Part shown: in pieces, positions 37,201 through 49,010 of the stretch
Layout of the letters: each line of letters starts with the position of its first letter
Numbering within the stretch: the first letter of the stretch is position 1
NCBI GenBank assembly: GCA_030142905.1
Contig: JASJOG010000035.1
Coordinates: 1,732,001-1,796,000 of the forward strand
Length of the DNA stretch: 64,000 bases
From: Heliopora coerulea
Taxonomy: Eukaryota > Cnidaria > Anthozoa > Scleralcyonacea > Helioporidae
Direction: 5' to 3'
The notes under the pieces: generated by a model
The model's input: only the letters and a program-made list of their open reading frames with translations
What the model was told of the DNA's origin: nothing
Database searches by the model: none
Made by a program: the position numbers and the translations under genes

Positions 37201-40200
37201 AATCTTTAGCATGTACCTCGCAGGTAAATAGTGTTTTTTGCGAAATCTGATTGGTTCCTCTATCTCGGAATATCCTGCACTATTCACCTCCGAGCAAAAC
37301 AAGATGGCTTCCCCTTTTGTGTAAGTTACGGAAGAGGAACTTTTTAAATAAACGAAGTCGCTGTGCCATACTATACGAAAAGTAGCAACGAAATTTAGTA
37401 ATAAAGTATTCAAAGATATGTATTTCTTTTACTTTTTAGCGATAAGGGCACTCAGAATATGTTCAAAATGCATCGTTTACAAATGATGAGTGGGCGACAA
37501 GGCAACTGAGTTCGATAAAATTGTTCTTAAAATTAGGGGAAAAAATATGTGAAAACAATTATACGAGGTATATTTACCTTACCGTTTCGTGGTTCGGTGA
37601 ATAATTATTCTATACACTGCTGGACCCGTAGTCTTCGGAGGTTCACTAGTTATATCGTCTCTCGGGAGTTCTAGTGTCACAGTTACTTTGACAGCCAGCT
37701 CAAAAAAGTCACTTCACCGATGAATTACAGGTGTCTATATTTGATAAACTCCATTTCATGTAATCGTGTGTAAATACCAAATATTCGTTCAATTACAGGT
37801 TTCGTGATCAACATGTCGGACAGGCCTTGTTTCCTTATTCTACGCCCTGTACATGTGTGGCTTGATCATTTTTGGTGCTGAACCCAACCGCTTAAATTCA
37901 TTGTATCTAGTCCCAAAATGCATATTATTTGAATTTATATTTGAACTGATTATGGGCCCGCAGTTAAAAAGTCTTCCGAGAAACTTGTTATCGGAAATTT
38001 TTTGATTTTCCAGGTGCGTCCTCAATCAGTCATTCGTACATTTTTTGCAAACTTAAAAAAGAAGGGGGCAAAAAGACTAGTAGCCCCTCTGAATAACTAA
38101 GCAGAAGCAGTTGGTTATGTGTCCATAAACGAAAGTTTAATGAACGAGTTATCAAAGCTATCAAATCAATGGTTCGACTGTGACTTTCATGACTCGAAAT
38201 ATTGTAATACCTTATAGTCATTCTGTTGTGCTTCAACTAGGATTTTTGTATTAAGAAAGACTTTTCGGAGTCAGTTTAATCTTAAGTAATATTTTGCCTG
38301 TTTTCAGTCAATGCTACGTTAATAAAAGTTTTCTACACATCGTCGTTCGTACGTTTGTCGTTCGTAGATATTTTCGATTGCCGCTCATCTCGTTTACTGG
38401 GCCAAGGCAAGGATTATTTATCCTCTTTGCGAAAGCAATGTTTATGTTGTCTCCCCCGTGGCATCAACTCGTTTGTAAGTTTTGCCCTGTTGATATTCTT
38501 TTTCTCTGCAGACTTCAAGCGTTTCCACTTCTGTGTCTCTGATTGTCTGTACGTGTCGTGAGCTTGAAATTTACATTAACTGTAGCGTATGATAGTATAC
38601 TGGATAAACTGCAACTTATTGTATTATTTTTTCACGTATGTTAGCGGTAGAATATGTAACTTAACCTATGTGAATGTATAGAAGAGTTACGGCCTTGCAA
38701 AGTAGTTTTTAATGAACTTTTTATTCGTCAATTTTTCTTGCGTCATACGTACGCGCCTATGGACAGAAGAACATGCATACATACATATACTTTACATCCA
38801 CAGACAGACAGGCAGACAAACATAATACATATATACATATATTTACAAACAGACAGACATCCAAACCGACGAACGTTGATATGTACGAACCCATCTATTC
38901 CATTTATTTAATTTTTGAAATTAGAGGCTAAAACTATTAATCGTGACATGGATTCAGCTTCGTTTTAATCAGAAAATGAAAACATTGGACTCTGGCGACA
39001 CCTTACAATAACGCAGTTCGACGGCGGCTAATTAACACGTGACGTCGCCAGATTCAGAACGCTAAAATCGTTAGAATCTCTTTTGCATATCTTGTTAAGC
39101 ATCATATTGTTATGATGCTTAAGAAGATATATATATATATACCGTGGTATTAACAGGGTATACAAGGTACACAATGTATCTAGGTATTGTACCTAGAGGT
39201 ACATGATGTGGTGACATCAACTTTCTTTCATGAAATTCTTGGCATGATGAATTTAATAATTTTCTGGGTACCCACATTTGGTGTCCTTTCTATTACGCCT
39301 CCACTCACGTGCTCATGCATTGCAAGGATTTAGTAGAACTGAAGTTTTCTATGTCTTAGGCATTAGAGCGGTGAAAACGATTCTTTTCGAAAGCAGTTCT
39401 CTGTCTTGCAGGAACTCCTCAATTGCTGAACAGTTTACGAAGGAATATCCTGGAATGTCACTTCACGAACACTTGGCCCAATTCTCCCTCCCGACCCCTC
39501 TGGGTGAACAAGCAAATCCGCTATGGCAACCGCAGCAGAAGGTTAGGTGACTACTTATGCTATTGAAAGGGATATCGAAAATATTCAAGCCTACATGAGA
39601 GGTGCCGTCTGGAGAGAAAATTTCTGACTTACTGCTCACGTAAAACTACTGCAGTGTTTATAAGTAATACCATGGCATGAGGAAAATAAGTGAAGAACAT
39701 CTGTTTTGGTTTTTGAAAGCAAACATTTTTGTATTTCGTGTTTCATAAACGGGACTTTCTCGGATCTTGCTTACTTTCGTGAAAATATAGGGGTGGTTTT
39801 GTTGGATGTGTTGGAAGACAAACAAGAAACACTAGCTCGCTTCTTATTGAATGTTAGGGTCCAAAAAAAAGCTCTCAGTAACTCGAGTTCCAAAGGAATA
39901 ACGCTATACTTTGAGTGTCTGCTTTTGAAATGCTCGAAGAGCTCATACTTGGATCCTCACCGTTATTCTGGACTAGTTATGTAAAATAAATCAAACATAA
40001 ATTGTTACTATGATTTTTTATAGACGGAGCAAGTGCAAAGAGTAATATGGATGTTGAAACATCAGCTGTTGATTCAAGTACGTTATTGCATGGGTTTAAA
40101 TTGCATCTCGAACTCACTAATACACCTTTTGCTGTTCATTACCAGAAAATATACTATCATTAACGCCAACCTCAAACTCACTAACCTCAAATGCATTCAT

Positions 40201-42175
40201 TTTGTTCAATCGATATTCACTAGCGTAGATACGCAATCGTTTGCATCGAAGGGCATTTTATAGTGCCAACAGACGACCATTAACACTATTCTACAGTACA
40301 TTTGGGTTAATAAAATTTCAATTACGCAAGAGAAAGTATCTTGCGAAATTGAAATTCTGTTATCTCTAATGTTTAGTAGAATGGTGTTGATGGTCGTCTG
40401 TTGGCACTATGGAATGCCCTTTGATGCAAATGGTTGCGTATCTACGCTAGTGAATGTCGATTGAACAAAATGAATGTATTTTTGCTTTAATGAGTTTGAG
40501 GTTGGCGTTAATGATAGTATATTTTCTGGTAATGAATAGCAAATGATGTATATTACGATACAAAAAACAAATCCACTCCGGATAGCGGTTGATGTTATAA
40601 GATTGGAGAAGAATTTGCATAACCCCTTCATGATTTTTATCGGCCATTCAAAGTTTTCACTTTTTTTTTCTCATACGTTCATAGCTACACATGTATATTT
40701 ATCTCATTCCAACCACACAAGGCGAACCTTTCCAAGGCAGTTCATTGTTTTATCTCGAAGACAAAGGGGATATTTCCGATGGATCTAAAACACATCAGGA
40801 TGAAACTGCATCACATTTTGAATCACTAAGTCTGGCCGAGCTGTCTGAATTGGAAAGACGAAGTGTTTACCAAGTCCACGCGGCGGGAGACCCTGAAGAC
40901 ATGAAGTTGTTTGCAAGGTACCTCAACTATACCAAACTTTTCTTCATTGATGTCTTTTGTCTGTTCACTACTCACTAACCAAATGTGAGGTTATTATGCG
41001 TGAACCAAGCACTTACTTGAAGATTCTGAACCCAGAATAGGTAGAATCTTGCTTGCCAAGGCAAGTTTTTTTCCTCACAAACTGAGTTTAGCCCAAACCT
41101 GCTGATTTTCTAGGATATGTTTTCTGACAACTTTTTATTTCATCAGATCTGTTTCCTGGCGTGTAGCTCATAAATTACAACTTGACCTCAAAAGCTGGAT
41201 TCTGACTCTTATATCAGAGTAAATCAAGTGAGGCCGAATGACAGGATTGCCAGTGTGTCATGTAAACCTGGGCTGAAAATTAGCTTAACTAGCGACTGAA
41301 CACTTCATTAACGACGACCGTTATCATGGACAAGGGCGGGGACGGCTCCCAAAAAAGTGGGGCTAATGGCACTAAGATGTAACCCAGCACAGAAGCCAAG
41401 TAACGTGCAGGAGGGTTTCGTAGAATATCTTTCCAACGAATCTTGTAAGCGTGAACATGTGGTGACATGTCCTCGGTTACCTGGCTACAATTTTAGTTTC
41501 TTTATAAATTATTACAGTTTCTTCTGCCACTTTTTCTATTTAATGTTACACTAAATTCCCTCCAGATGTCAAGACTCGCTAACAATTAAATTACAAATGT
41601 TGTATTATTCGCCAGAAATGGAAGGCTCTGCCCCGAACTTTAAAAGTGGAGGAGCTCAAGCCCCCCCTGGCTCTCCTTTATCTCCACTCTTAATTAAAAG
41701 TCCATCCTTAAATCAGTAGGAAATGCACGAGTCTTCTTCCACATACATAATTAATAACATTAACTTACCATGATGGCTCAATGGTGCTGTAAGGTGTTAT
41801 GTACTACCACTGTTCTCTGGTTAAACAAATCACTATTCTCTGATAGAAGTTCTGGTTAAGCGATTTCACGTGTTTTCCCTACTCAACACTAGGGGGCAGA
41901 AAAGGGAAGGAGACGACTAGAAGCTAAAATTGCCGGATTTAAAATGAATCGGTACACGTTGCTGAGCTTAAAACGTTGAGAAAAATGCTTCAGTCATCTT
42001 ATTTTCTTGCAGACTATGTCGTTACTTTCGTGGAAATCACCATTTCGAAGAAATTATGTACTACGAGAACTTAAGACGAAATCAGCTTTTGACTTTGCTG
42101 GAGAAATTTCGCGAAGTGCTGTTCATCTGCCAGCATGAGGATCCTGCCACAGTGTACCATACCATGAATGGATAG
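28420..42175 (+). CDS. NPRL3: GATOR1 complex subunit NPRL3 (complete, 16 exons)
   Basis: Exons: 28420-28528, 28924-28984, 29981-30113, 30215-30283, 30597-30679, 31351-31421, 31624-31699, 33133-33238, 34489-34523, 35833-35946, 36946-36988, 38368-38474, 39412-39541, 40024-40077, 40685-40917 and 42013-42175. They total 1587 bp in one frame, 528 residues (human NPRL3 has 569). Landmarks in order: [130 protein letters not shown], and [21 protein letters not shown] near the C-terminus. Family role: with DEPDC5 and NPRL2 it forms GATOR1, the GAP for RagA/B that restrains TORC1 when amino acids are scarce. Start at 28420 aligns with the human start; ATG 28345 would add 25 residues. Intron 2 uses a GC donor (AAG|GCAAGT). 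A polyadenylation signal AATAAA is at 42658-42663. Exons 2 and 12 have the weakest homology support alone but fit phase. Confidence 0.96.
31068..31275. repeat. Dispersed repeat, copy 2 (shared with 11622-11820)
   Basis: Same block order as 11622-11820, in NPRL3 intron 5, in the same orientation. No terminal inverted repeats were evident. Confidence 0.5.
31780..32110. mobile_element. Inverted-repeat element in NPRL3 intron 7
   Basis: CTGTGATAGAAACATGAATG and its inverse CATG..TTTCTATCACAG bound a foldback of about 160 bp. Two further direct copies of AGTACAGAGACA(C/T) lie to the left. A short tandem AAATAC(C/A)AGAA tract sits in the loop. Confidence 0.65.
32488..32588. repeat. Near-perfect ~100-bp palindrome
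   Basis: TTAGTGAAATGATCGGAAAG...GCCGAAATGT is mirrored by ACGTTTCGGC...CTTTCCGATCATTTCACTAA around a ~13-bp loop. The right arm, read on the minus strand, gives GTCTGAGTAATGCCGAAACG, loosely like a hammerhead core. Confidence 0.8.
32780..32880. repeat. 100-bp TTAACC-ended MITE, copy 4
   Basis: Starts ATAAACCCTTTCC and ends GGAAAGGGTTAA. The centre carries the hairpin CTCTGGCTAACGCCAGACGA. The best preserved member of the family, in NPRL3 intron 7. Confidence 0.65.
33575..33684 (+). repeat. Penelope-type terminal fragment with degenerate hammerhead-like motif and (AT)n
   Basis: CCGAAGAAGGGCCTTAGTTC followed directly by GAAACGTCAG resembles a hammerhead core (CUGANGA, stem II, GAAA), with U4 replaced by C and stem II GGGC/GTTC partly G-U. 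A ~42-bp AT microsatellite follows at 33643. Hammerheads adjoining simple repeats are known at ends of Penelope-like elements. Confidence 0.4.
33887..34289. repeat. Two inverted repeats and (TATC)n/(TA)n microsatellite
   Basis: 33887-33953 is a hairpin with arms GTGCTTTATCGGG and CCCGATAAAGCAC. From 33975, TATACAGCAAATTG is mirrored by CAATTTGCTGTATA at about 34210, forming a ~240-bp inverted-repeat element. A TATC/TA microsatellite follows to 34289. Confidence 0.6.
36202..36274 (-). tRNA. tRNA-like unit, left arm of foldback copy 3
   Basis: Mirror image of the right-arm unit with a few differences; the T-stem is disturbed (GCTGG in place of GCGGG). Probably non-functional. Confidence 0.3.
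36385..36457 (+). tRNA. tRNA-like unit, right arm of foldback copy 3
   Basis: Full cloverleaf of 73 nt: acceptor GTCTCGG/CTGGGGC with wobbles, D-stem GCTC/GAGC, T-arm GCGGG-TTCGATC-CCCGT. The loop CCGGTCA lacks U33 and would place GGT (Thr) as anticodon, with an A-C mismatch in the anticodon stem. A scanner may score it, but repeat context suggests a tRNA-derived promoter. Confidence 0.4.
40118..40550. mobile_element. Foldback MITE in NPRL3 intron 14
   Basis: The left arm (about 40118-40295) and right arm (about 40378-40550) are inverted copies of each other with an ~80-bp AT-rich centre. Shared landmarks are CATTACCAGAAAATATACTA at the outside and GTGCCAACAGACGACCAT at the inside. A single arm of the same family sits at 58786-59006. 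Confidence 0.8.
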
Positions 42176-42950
42176 TTCTGAGGTAGCTACTATAATTCTT
42201 AGAATACGTGGAATTTCGGAAGTGTTGTCCAAGAGGAGGAAAACGATTCTTGGTGATGGTTTGTGGTTGATTACCCTAAATATATATCACGTTATCACGT
42301 AAACGCAAACGTTTACGTGGTTGGTAGAATGAAAGAGTAAAAACAATCATCAACATGCCGGGGGATAAAAAGGCGTAAAATGGAAAGGCATTTTAACCTG
42401 CCGTTTTAACTTAAAAGACTTGGGATGAAAAGTTGATTGAGAGCCAGTTTGTGAAGTTAAAATGAAATATTTTTGGGAAAATTTTTTTCACCACTGCGTG
42501 TCACTAGTACCACCTTTACAACCAAGTTGTTTTGTAAATGCTTGTCGAAATGTTCGGACCAGTTAAACTATTTCGTTTTGGGTTTTGCGCGTTTTGAATT
42601 AAGCCACGATCCACCAGTGTGGATGCTTTCCACAACAGTGTGAACAGCTATAGTTTCAATAAAATTAAAATGACAGTTAACAAAATACAATGAAATTTTG
42701 TTAAACAACTTCGTTGCAAGACGTAAGTTTATGAATTCGGAAGTCTGTACAACACGTAAAACAGATATGTAATTTTTTTACAGTTGACCATCCTGTCGAG
42801 TATGTGTCTGCTTTGTTTAGAATTATTCAGAACAAAATCTGTTCACGACAAAACTTATGCTACGATTTATTCGTTTTATTCAACTAATCTCGAAAAATCA
42901 ACCGACACTTGGTAGACTTGGATTTGATCATACTCAAAGCACCAGACACA
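42176..42950. other. NPRL3 3' flank
   Basis: Presumed 3' untranslated region with AATAAA at 42658-42663, then sequence leading to the start of duplication copy A. No gene seen. Confidence 0.5.
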
Positions 42951-43125
42951 AGAGAGGAAAAAAGATGCCTACTTTCTCACGTTAATGCTGTATTCAAGGT
43001 TACCAACAGCAACTGACTGATTAAACGATGAAGTATATTTGTTTTGGTAATGATGTAGCTGATGCCGTTCTAGCGAATGGTATTGTTGGCGATGTCCATG
43101 TCGTCGTTGCCGATGTGTTGAAATC

Positions 43126-43587
43126 CGGGCGCGTAGCCAGAAATTTTTCTTGCGGAGGGTTCAATGTGGGACAGCTTTGAGTTATTACAAATTTTCAACA
43201 AGCCCAAAAATGTACCATCTTCCTATACAGTTTTCTGGGCATTATGGCGAACTTCATTTAAAATCGCGACCGTACCTTATAAAACCACTTGGCGTATTTC
43301 CTTTCTATTTCCTGAAGTGTTAATCTACAAGAAAATACAGATAGATAGATTGCGACGAGTTTGCACTCTTCGCTTCACTCCATTTATTTTATGGAACTAA
43401 GGTCAATTTAGGGGGCTCCAGCCTCCACGTATTTTACTGAACTTCAAAAAGCTGGGTCTTGATTGAATTTACCAAGGTTCAAATATGTCTGATGACAGTC
43501 ATGAACTCATTGAATTGGAAACTCAAGTTCATTGTAGCTATGGGAGGGGTTTGAGCCCCCCGAACCCTCCCCTTGGCTACGCCACTG
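43126..43587. mobile_element. GGCGTAGCC-ended MITE (copy A)
   Basis: Left end GGGCGCGTAGCCAGAAATTT and right end CCTTGGCTACGCCACTG form imperfect terminal inverted repeats around 460 bp without coding. The same element is at 55690-56191 in copy B, so it inserted before the duplication. Confidence 0.6.
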
Positions 43588-45185
43588 ATGGAATCTACAG
43601 TATCAGAATTTGACTAAAATATCTTCCTAGGCTTGTTATTCCTTGAAACAGATGTCAAAATCGGGATTTTTCTTATTTCGACGGCATATCGATCGGAACT
43701 TAGGATTTTCAAGCAAAATCTGGATGGTTGGACAGTCTGGATAACCTTATTGACGATTTTATTTCAAAAACCAGTGTGGGAAAAAACTCTTCTGTCATCT
43801 TACTGCAACTCTGATTTATGTGATATTGAACAAGGTTGTTACGAGCTCTTGACTTGGTTATTCGTTTAGTCTTACCCAGTGTCCATGTTGAGTTGAAACA
43901 TGATAGTATTCAAAAGTTCAAATTTGTTTCTTAAAACCTTTATCCAAAGATACTATTCCAACAGATGAATTATTAGGCCAGCTACTTCAAATTAATAAAG
44001 TCACCAGGTTAGGCACATACGTCTTCAGTTTCGACCCCCCTCACCTAGCAATAACAAAACCCTACGTCTATGATGATATCCACATAGATTTTATTGATGT
44101 CGTTCTGCAAAGTGTTCTTGCTTATCTTTTAAACTTTGGATCGAGTCTACGAGCAGTAGAAATGCCACATTTCCAATGTGGGTATTGAGCTCCGGTCCAA
44201 CTTTCATCTTGAGTTGTTCAAACAGAACAACGAAGTAGAGTGGTTTCACCTCAACCCACTGCGCAAGCAATGCAAAAATGACAGCACACTTGGGTGACTG
44301 GGATAAAAACAACTCGTATTTGTTCACATTTCACAAGTAAAGCATCCAATATATTAGGCTGATTTCGCAACGTAGTGATCTGGAGACCTTCCACAAAGCA
44401 GCTGTAATTTATTTGCGACTCTTAAGGAGTTCTGCCTTCGTTCAAGTTATGCTTTTTACATATATTTCAGGAAATTCTTTTAAAACAGGAGAGGCTGTTT
44501 CCAAACGCATTTGTCGCGTGTCCGTGAGATGTGATGAACAAGAGAAGCAAATAGCCCCGCATTTTTATGACGCCATCCACATTGAACGCGACGCAGCGAC
44601 GCATTCAGTGTACACAGTGGAATAAAATATTTCTGGCTTATTTTTTAACGCATTAGGACGTCAGTATTTTTATGTTTTATTTTTTAACAATAATCGCGAA
44701 TTCCGAAAATGACATTCAATTTTTAAGGGGATGTTATTGTTCAATGGTATTTCCACGTCAAAAAGTTAGTTGTAAAAACAGCTGTTTCTTTGCTAATGCC
44801 CTTTACGTACGAGTCTTAAAACCCATGAAGTGGCCGATGCAGGGTGGGCCTGCCAGGCTATGTTACGCCAACATTTTGTTATGCCCTCCCCCAAGTGGCC
44901 AAGAAAACGAATGCACTTTTGAAATACTTTAGTGTACTAATAATTTTTTAATTACACAGGGAAAGAATGTTTTACTGGTGATTGTTTACTATGGACTCTG
45001 ACGTGATTAAAAAAATTACACACTCGTTATATAACATTTGTGAACAACAAAGTCCTTGCTGTATTCCACAATAATTGAATACGTTATTTGAAACGAAGCA
45101 AGAGTTCTAAAACTACATATCATTCGACATTTCAAGCGACGGAAACAAAGGAACAAAACTTGAGTGGTTTTGAAACTTTTCCGCG

Positions 45186-47459
45186 CTAATACCACGCCGC
45201 GAGCCATGCTGCTAATACCCAGAAAAGCAGCTCCTGATTGATAAACCGATGGCCAGCATTTTCTCCCGTTTGTGTAAACTTTCTTGTTGAAGATGTCGGT
45301 GGTGAGGATGCTGTCGGTGGTGAGGATGCTGTCAGTGTTGAGGATGCGGTCGGTGGTGAGGATGCTGTCGGTGGTGAGGTTGCTGTCGGTGGTGAGGATG
45401 CTGTCAGTGTTGAGGATGCGGTCGGTGGTGAAGATGCGGTCGGTGGTGAGGATGCTGTCGGTGGTGAGGTTGCTGTCGGTGGTGAGGATGCTGTCGGTGG
45501 TGAGGATGCTGTCGGCGTTGTGGATGCTTTCGACAAAAATGTACGTAAAACTTCAAAAACATTTTTGTTTGTTGTGTAGTTATTGCAAAGTTCTTCATTC
45601 TCGCAGCAGTGGACGTAGCAACTTCCAGGTTCGCAAACTCCTGACACATGTTTAGCTGCGCAAACGTCATGAGGTATACAACCTACGCGATAGTTGACTG
45701 ACCCTTTTGCTTCAAGTGTAACGGCTATACCACAGTATTCTGTACTTTTACTACAGTTTGTTGTCATTCTCTCGCAATTTGGTACTATATTGGGTGGTTC
45801 TGTTATATTTACTCGACACTGAAAACAAGAAATTTGATCAGATGCACCTAAACAAATACAAGGTAGGTTAGTTGACACAAAGTCAATAGAGATGTGCAAG
45901 AAGACCAAAGCACTACCTACATTAATGAAAAATAGCACTTAAAATTTCATTTCCGAAAAATGAACCATAATCAGAATCATGACTGGAATTAAGGGATAGG
46001 TGAATATGAGAAAAATATACAAAAACTGGATGAGATGGTTTGGCTATTTCAAAATGAAGGATGGCTTGTTGGTGATATGTGGTGACTGGTGTTTTGGTAG
46101 AAGGGGATGAAATGGACGTGCACTGACTGCAGATATGTTTCTCTAACTGCTGGCCATGAGCACAATTTAATGTGGCCCACAATACATCACTGAGAAAAAT
46201 ACATGCAGTATAACAGGCATGGTTCAATAAACTGTTTGTTTAAATCCTCCATAAGAGGAATGTTTACATCTGGATAAGCAAATTACAGAAGTGAGTTTGA
46301 ATTATTTTCAAAAGAAGTGGTCATTCTACAGGTGGATGTATAAGTAACTCTACATATTGTTTGCAAAATTAGTAGTTGTTCAGTGTTGGAATACTGACAC
46401 GAGGCAAACCCCAGTGTCTTTATGTCCCAATATGGAATAGACATGAACTTTATAAATTATCTCAAATGCATATTCTAAGGCGTCTTTGGAAGATTAAGAA
46501 GTTTCTCTACGATTGAAAAACGATAAAGAAATAATCTCGCTCAGAAAACTGCACTACAGGAGTGTCTGTAACTGTGATCCAGAACGATGTTTCATTGATC
46601 AGTTTCGTGTAATATTTACCGACACTGATTAAACATTAAGTTCCTTAGTTTATGTTTTCTGTATGAGTTGTTGCTTCTTAGAAATCTTGAAGAACTGATG
46701 CTAATTTTGTAAACTACTTCAAAAACTGCAGTTTCTACTGATACGATTTCTTGTTTACACAATTTCTTTCAAAACTTCCTAATTACTGCAAGTGCTTTGG
46801 AACTATTTTATGTATGCCTTGGCCCAAAAGAAGCTCAAGACTACTGATGATGGCATGCATCTGAGTTTGGAAACATTAAACTGGTGGTAAATGTAATTTT
46901 AATCAAGGTGAAACACCATTGTCACTACATCAAGCTAAGAAATTATTAATGTCGACATGTAATAATACGCTTTATGCCAAATTTAAATAGTAACAATTTG
47001 GGATGAACCTGTTGAGACCATAACTAAATGGTAATGAAAAAAAACATTTTCTACTTCTGGAGCTCATGAACCTCAGTCCCCTGTGCCCCCTTGTTCAATG
47101 TTATTTCACTGTTCCTGAATTCTTGCAAGACAGTTTGCTTGACTTAACATTGAATTAGGGCAGGGAAGGGGGTACCGATTAACGGTAAAAGTAATTCATT
47201 GTAAGTCTAAATATGAGGAAATTGCCTGGGCTGTTTTGTCAAAGATTATAGTTTAGAACTGTCGGTTGGTTTGGACTTTCGTTCACCTTACAAACCAGAT
47301 AACAGAGGACACCAATATCACGAGACTTCTTCTATTTCCTCCTCGCCCACTGCGCGAAGCGCGGTGCAAGGGTACTAATAAACGTGCGTGGAGTCCTACT
47401 ACACGCGTGGTGACTAGAGAGAAAAATTTTCGCTTTGTATATCTATCTCTGTCTCTGTC

Positions 47460-47505
<46 letters not shown>

Positions 47506-48658
47506 AATATATATATCTCATATATATATGTCCCACAATATGTCAACCTCAACAGCAACCACCCACCATCAATACTCCGCAGCATACCAGAAGCTATCAA
47601 CAGAAGACTGTCTAACATTTCCTCCAACAAGCAATCATTCGACTCAGCTATCCCACCGTACCAAAACGCCCTCAAAAGAAGCGGCTACGACCACAAACTT
47701 AATTTTAAACCGCAGCCACCAACACCAAAGCGGTCGAGAAACAGACATATCACATGGTTCAACCCGCCTTACAGCGCTAACGTCTCGACCAACATAGGAC
47801 ATAAATTCTTGCAGATCATTGAAGAATGCTTCCCAAGAAACCACCCTCTACACAAGATATTCAATAGAAGCACCCTGAAATTGAGCTACAGCTGCATGCC
47901 GAACATGGCAAGCATCATCGCATCGCACAACAAGCATTTACTCGCCAAAGAAAATCTAACCAACCCATCTATCACCAAAGAATGTAATTGCCGCCAGAAA
48001 GAATCCTGTCCACTAGCTGGAAAATGCCAAACAGAAGGAGTCTTGTATCAAGCAACGGTCAAGAGAGAAGACAACGCAGAAGAAAAAATCTACATCGGTA
48101 TCACTGAAGGCAAATTTAAGTCAAGATACCACAACCATACCAACTCCTTTAGAAATCCGAAGCACAAAAACAGCACCGCACTAAGTAAATACATTTGGAA
48201 CTTAAAGGACTCTAAGATTAAATACTCGATCGAATGAAAAATAATTAAGCAATGTAGGGCCTATTCAAGTAAAACCAAAAGATTTAACTTATGCTCGCAC
48301 GAAAAATTCATCATAATATGCCATCCTAATCTAGGTTCATTGAACTCTAGAAACGAGCTCGTTTCGACTTGCAGACATAGAAAAAAAAAAACACTTGCTA
48401 TGCAGCCATTAGCTATTCATAATCTTATTTCACACACTATATTGGCACATGACATCATCCGTGTATATAATATCAAGTTTCCTGAGCATTAACATCAGAC
48501 ACGAAAATCACCCGATGAGTGTGGTAAGCTCCGCTTACTATACGAAACAAATTTGTCGTGATTAAAACTTATATGAAGTAACAAAGTTTGTCTTGTCTAA
48601 CTATCCCGCTCTACTTCGGTATTGAGCACTCTATTCTTATGTTTTCAAACCTGCTACT

Positions 48659-48698
<40 letters not shown>

Positions 48699-48710
48699 AT
48701 ATATATATAT

Positions 48711-48761
<51 letters not shown>

Positions 48762-48973
48762 TAAAATGGACAAAATTTTTGCTGTCACTACTCTGAGTTT
48801 CACGCGCTCAGGCGATCATCAGGCAGTTGCCTGATGATCGCCTGAGCGCGTGAAACTCAGAGTAGCGACAGCAAAAATTTTGTCCATTTTATTTCTTTAT
48901 TCGCTCTACTGGTATGGTATTGAGCGCTGTTCATTTTCAAACCAACACTACAACCTTGCTGGTCCTCACCTTT

Positions 48974-49010
<37 letters not shown>

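Noticed and set aside
45238..45655. Two long plus-strand open frames rich in GEDAV and MLSVVR repeats
   Set aside because: They are shadows of the 18-bp stalk minisatellite of the minus-strand Ly6 gene; an 18-bp unit without stops keeps several frames open.
45922..46227. Cysteine-containing open frame shared by both duplication copies (also 59025-59210)
   Set aside because: Looked at as an extra Ly6 exon, but it lacks the Ly6 cysteine pattern, has no suitable splice sites, and the frame differs between copies.
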